IMG/VR virus record: IMGVR_UViG_3300046003_008725
Location: 1-20,074 of that record
Direction: 5' to 3' (one strand)
Source of the DNA: a virus
Length of the DNA stretch: 20,074 nt
Below are positions 18,758 to 20,074 of this stretch, piece after piece (the first letter of the stretch is position 1; each line of letters begins with the position of its first letter). Below the pieces are notes generated by a model that saw nothing but the letters and a program-made list of their open reading frames with translations, had not been told where the DNA came from and ran no database searches. The translations under genes were made by a program, and so were the position numbers.

Positions 18758-19909
18758 ATGGCAGTATACAAATTATTTCCTTCAAAGGACGCTAGTATAT
18801 ATTCTTTTTACCCCACTATGAATACTGGGATTGACTCTATTATTGAAATAGGAAACTTAAACGTTAACTATGATCCTGTACCCCAAGTATTTAGATTTTT
18901 AGTTCAATTTGATCAATCTGAAATTGAAGATGTTATAGATAATAAAATTGGAAATACTAATTTTTCTAGTAGTTTAAAATGTTTTATAGCAACAGCTCAA
19001 GGAGTAGTTGCACAAACTGATTTAGAAGTATATGCTGTATCCGATTCTTGGAATAATGGATCTGGTACTTATCTAGATTCTCCATTTACTACCAATGGTG
19101 TAAGTTGGAGATATAGAAATTTTGAAGGAGGTAATTTTTGGACTCCAAGTGGTTTTCCTGCATATGTAACTGGATCTTATTCCGGAAGTTATACAGGTGG
19201 AGGAACTTGGTATACAGGATCTAATGATCCTAATCATACTAAATTAACCCCAACTCAAAGTTTTGATTATAGAACTGCTAAAGATTTAAATGTAGATGTA
19301 TCTGATATTGTAAAAGTATGGTATTCTAGTTCAAATTCTATTGGCGGTTATACTAATATACAAAATAACGGATTTATAGTTAAATGGGAAAAAGCAGTTG
19401 AATTTAGCACTAATGATGCTATTCAACCTATAATGCAATTTTATTCCGTAGACACAAATACAATTTATCCTCCTTGCTTAGAAATAAAATGGGATGATCA
19501 AGTATATGATTCCGGAAGCTTATCCCCTATTACTACTAGTAATTTTTATGCATCTTTAGATAATAATCCTGGTGTATTCTATACGGATAGTGTAAATAGA
19601 TTTGGTATAAATGTTAGAGAAGAATTCCCTACTAGAACCTTCCAAACCACTTCAGTATACACTAATAATAAAGTTTTAGATAGTAATTCTTTATATGCTG
19701 TAAAAGATTTAGATACTAATGAATTTGTAGTAGATTTTGATCCTAAATTTACAAAAATAAGTTGTGATCCTATTAAAGGAAATTATTTTGATGTTTACAT
19801 GAATGGGTTAGAACCTGAAAGATACTATAAAATATTAATTCAAACTACTATAAGTGGTAGTACTATAATAAAAGATGATAATTATTACTTTAAAATAGTT
19901 AATGGGTAA
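18758..19909 (+). CDS. virion protein with DNRLRE-like beta-sandwich, 383 aa
   Basis: It opens MAVYKLFPSKDASIYSFYPT, MNTGIDSIIEIGN, then FRFLVQFDQSEI, and later VYAVSDSWNNGSGTYLDSPF with GVSWRYRN. The order (SKDAxI, NxGxxxxxxIG, FRxLVxFD, then WNxGSGTY and VSWxYR) is that of DNRLRE-type domains, beta-sandwiches found in cell-surface and wall-associated proteins. The C-terminal half is also beta-rich and aromatic. In this position it may be a peripheral baseplate or short fibre component that touches the cell surface; it does not resemble T4 gp7 or gp8. It starts three bases after the gp6-like stop and overlaps the next start. Confidence 0.65.
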   Translation: MAVYKLFPSKDASIYSFYPTMNTGIDSIIEIGNLNVNYDPVPQVFRFLVQFDQSEIEDVIDNKIGNTNFSSSLKCFIATAQGVVAQTDLEVYAVSDSWNNGSGTYLDSPFTTNGVSWRYRNFEGGNFWTPSGFPAYVTGSYSGSYTGGGTWYTGSNDPNHTKLTPTQSFDYRTAKDLNVDVSDIVKVWYSSSNSIGGYTNIQNNGFIVKWEKAVEFSTNDAIQPIMQFYSVDTNTIYPPCLEIKWDDQVYDSGSLSPITTSNFYASLDNNPGVFYTDSVNRFGINVREEFPTRTFQTTSVYTNNKVLDSNSLYAVKDLDTNEFVVDFDPKFTKISCDPIKGNYFDVYMNGLEPERYYKILIQTTISGSTIIKDDNYYFKIVNG

Positions 19910-20074
19910 TGGAACAAAAGGTAGATACCAAAAAAAGTGTATTTGATAAAAATCAATATTCAAAAACTATAGATACTAGTTTTAAAGAATTTGGAGTTAC
20001 AACTATTTCTGATGATCTTCAATCCCAACCTACCATAGAACAATTTTTTGACTTGTATAACCAATTGTTTTATG
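19909..20074 (+). CDS. 3'-truncated structural-region protein
   Basis: The ATG at 19909 shares a base with the preceding TAA, and the frame is open to the window end (55 codons). The visible part (MEQKVDTKKSVFDKNQYSKT, IDTSFKEFGVTTISDDLQSQ, PTIEQFFDLYNQLFY) has a polar N-terminus followed by a helix. The YxKTIDTxFxELG...QPTxxxFFxLYNxLFY pattern seems familiar from baseplate-region proteins of marine T4-like phages, function not known to me. Probably co-translated with the gene before it. Confidence 0.7.
   Translation, partial: MEQKVDTKKSVFDKNQYSKTIDTSFKEFGVTTISDDLQSQPTIEQFFDLYNQLFY

Overview
The window is AT-rich (roughly 70% A+T by eye), gene-dense and almost entirely rightward. It reads as a fragment of a contractile-tailed, T4-like bacteriophage. 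The right half has a recognisable T4-type block: a gp55-like late sigma factor, a baseplate hub or spike-like protein, a gp25-like wedge protein and a gp6-like wedge protein. Many genes abut or overlap by 1-4 bases. The host is inferred to be a member of the Bacteroidota (flavobacteria-like). The intergenic regions carry promoters of the TTG / TAnnTTT type known from that phylum, with no sigma70 -35/-10 pairs of the E. coli type, and most starts lack a properly spaced Shine-Dalgarno sequence.

Layout. 1-1273: the 3' end of an unknown gene, then four very small genes, the last three overlapping in a chain. 1274-7026: an accessory cluster of about 20 small, mostly acidic, mostly unrecognised genes in short operons. 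Each operon is headed by a copy of one repeated cassette: an upstream inverted repeat, TTG, exactly 20 bases, TAGATTTAC or a near match, and then usually a leader RNA hairpin. Most of these genes start with the same AATAAAGGTTATG signal. 7027-7533: an RNA-rich, gene-free stretch with an aberrant tRNA-like RNA, a GC-rich hairpin series and back-to-back terminators. 7534-8470: a leftward three-gene operon (two-helix membrane peptide, thioredoxin-like protein, membrane-anchored coiled coil) with its own TTG-N20-TATATTTA promoter.

8557-12885: rightward genes for a small beta-rich possible virion protein, a DUF932 protein, a T5orf172 (GIY-YIG-like) protein, hypotheticals, an HD-domain hydrolase, a membrane/coiled-coil protein and the late sigma factor. 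12919-20074: the late structural block (baseplate hub, wedge and fibre-like proteins), running off the right edge.

How it fits together: the repeated cassettes look like an early or middle regulon of exchangeable accessory genes. They resemble the promoter-stem-loop (PeSL) cassettes described in T4-type phages, but are built on a Bacteroidota-type promoter. The gp55-like factor would then switch on the tail genes, two of which follow an identical 12-base motif, ATATTTATAACA, with no TTG element at the expected distance. The most interesting observations are the eight promoters with an invariant 20-base spacer, a leader hairpin whose four copies show compensatory changes, the fixed start-codon context, one terminator used in both orientations, and the tRNA-like plus GC-rich RNA region. 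No database search was run; all family names are from pattern recognition.
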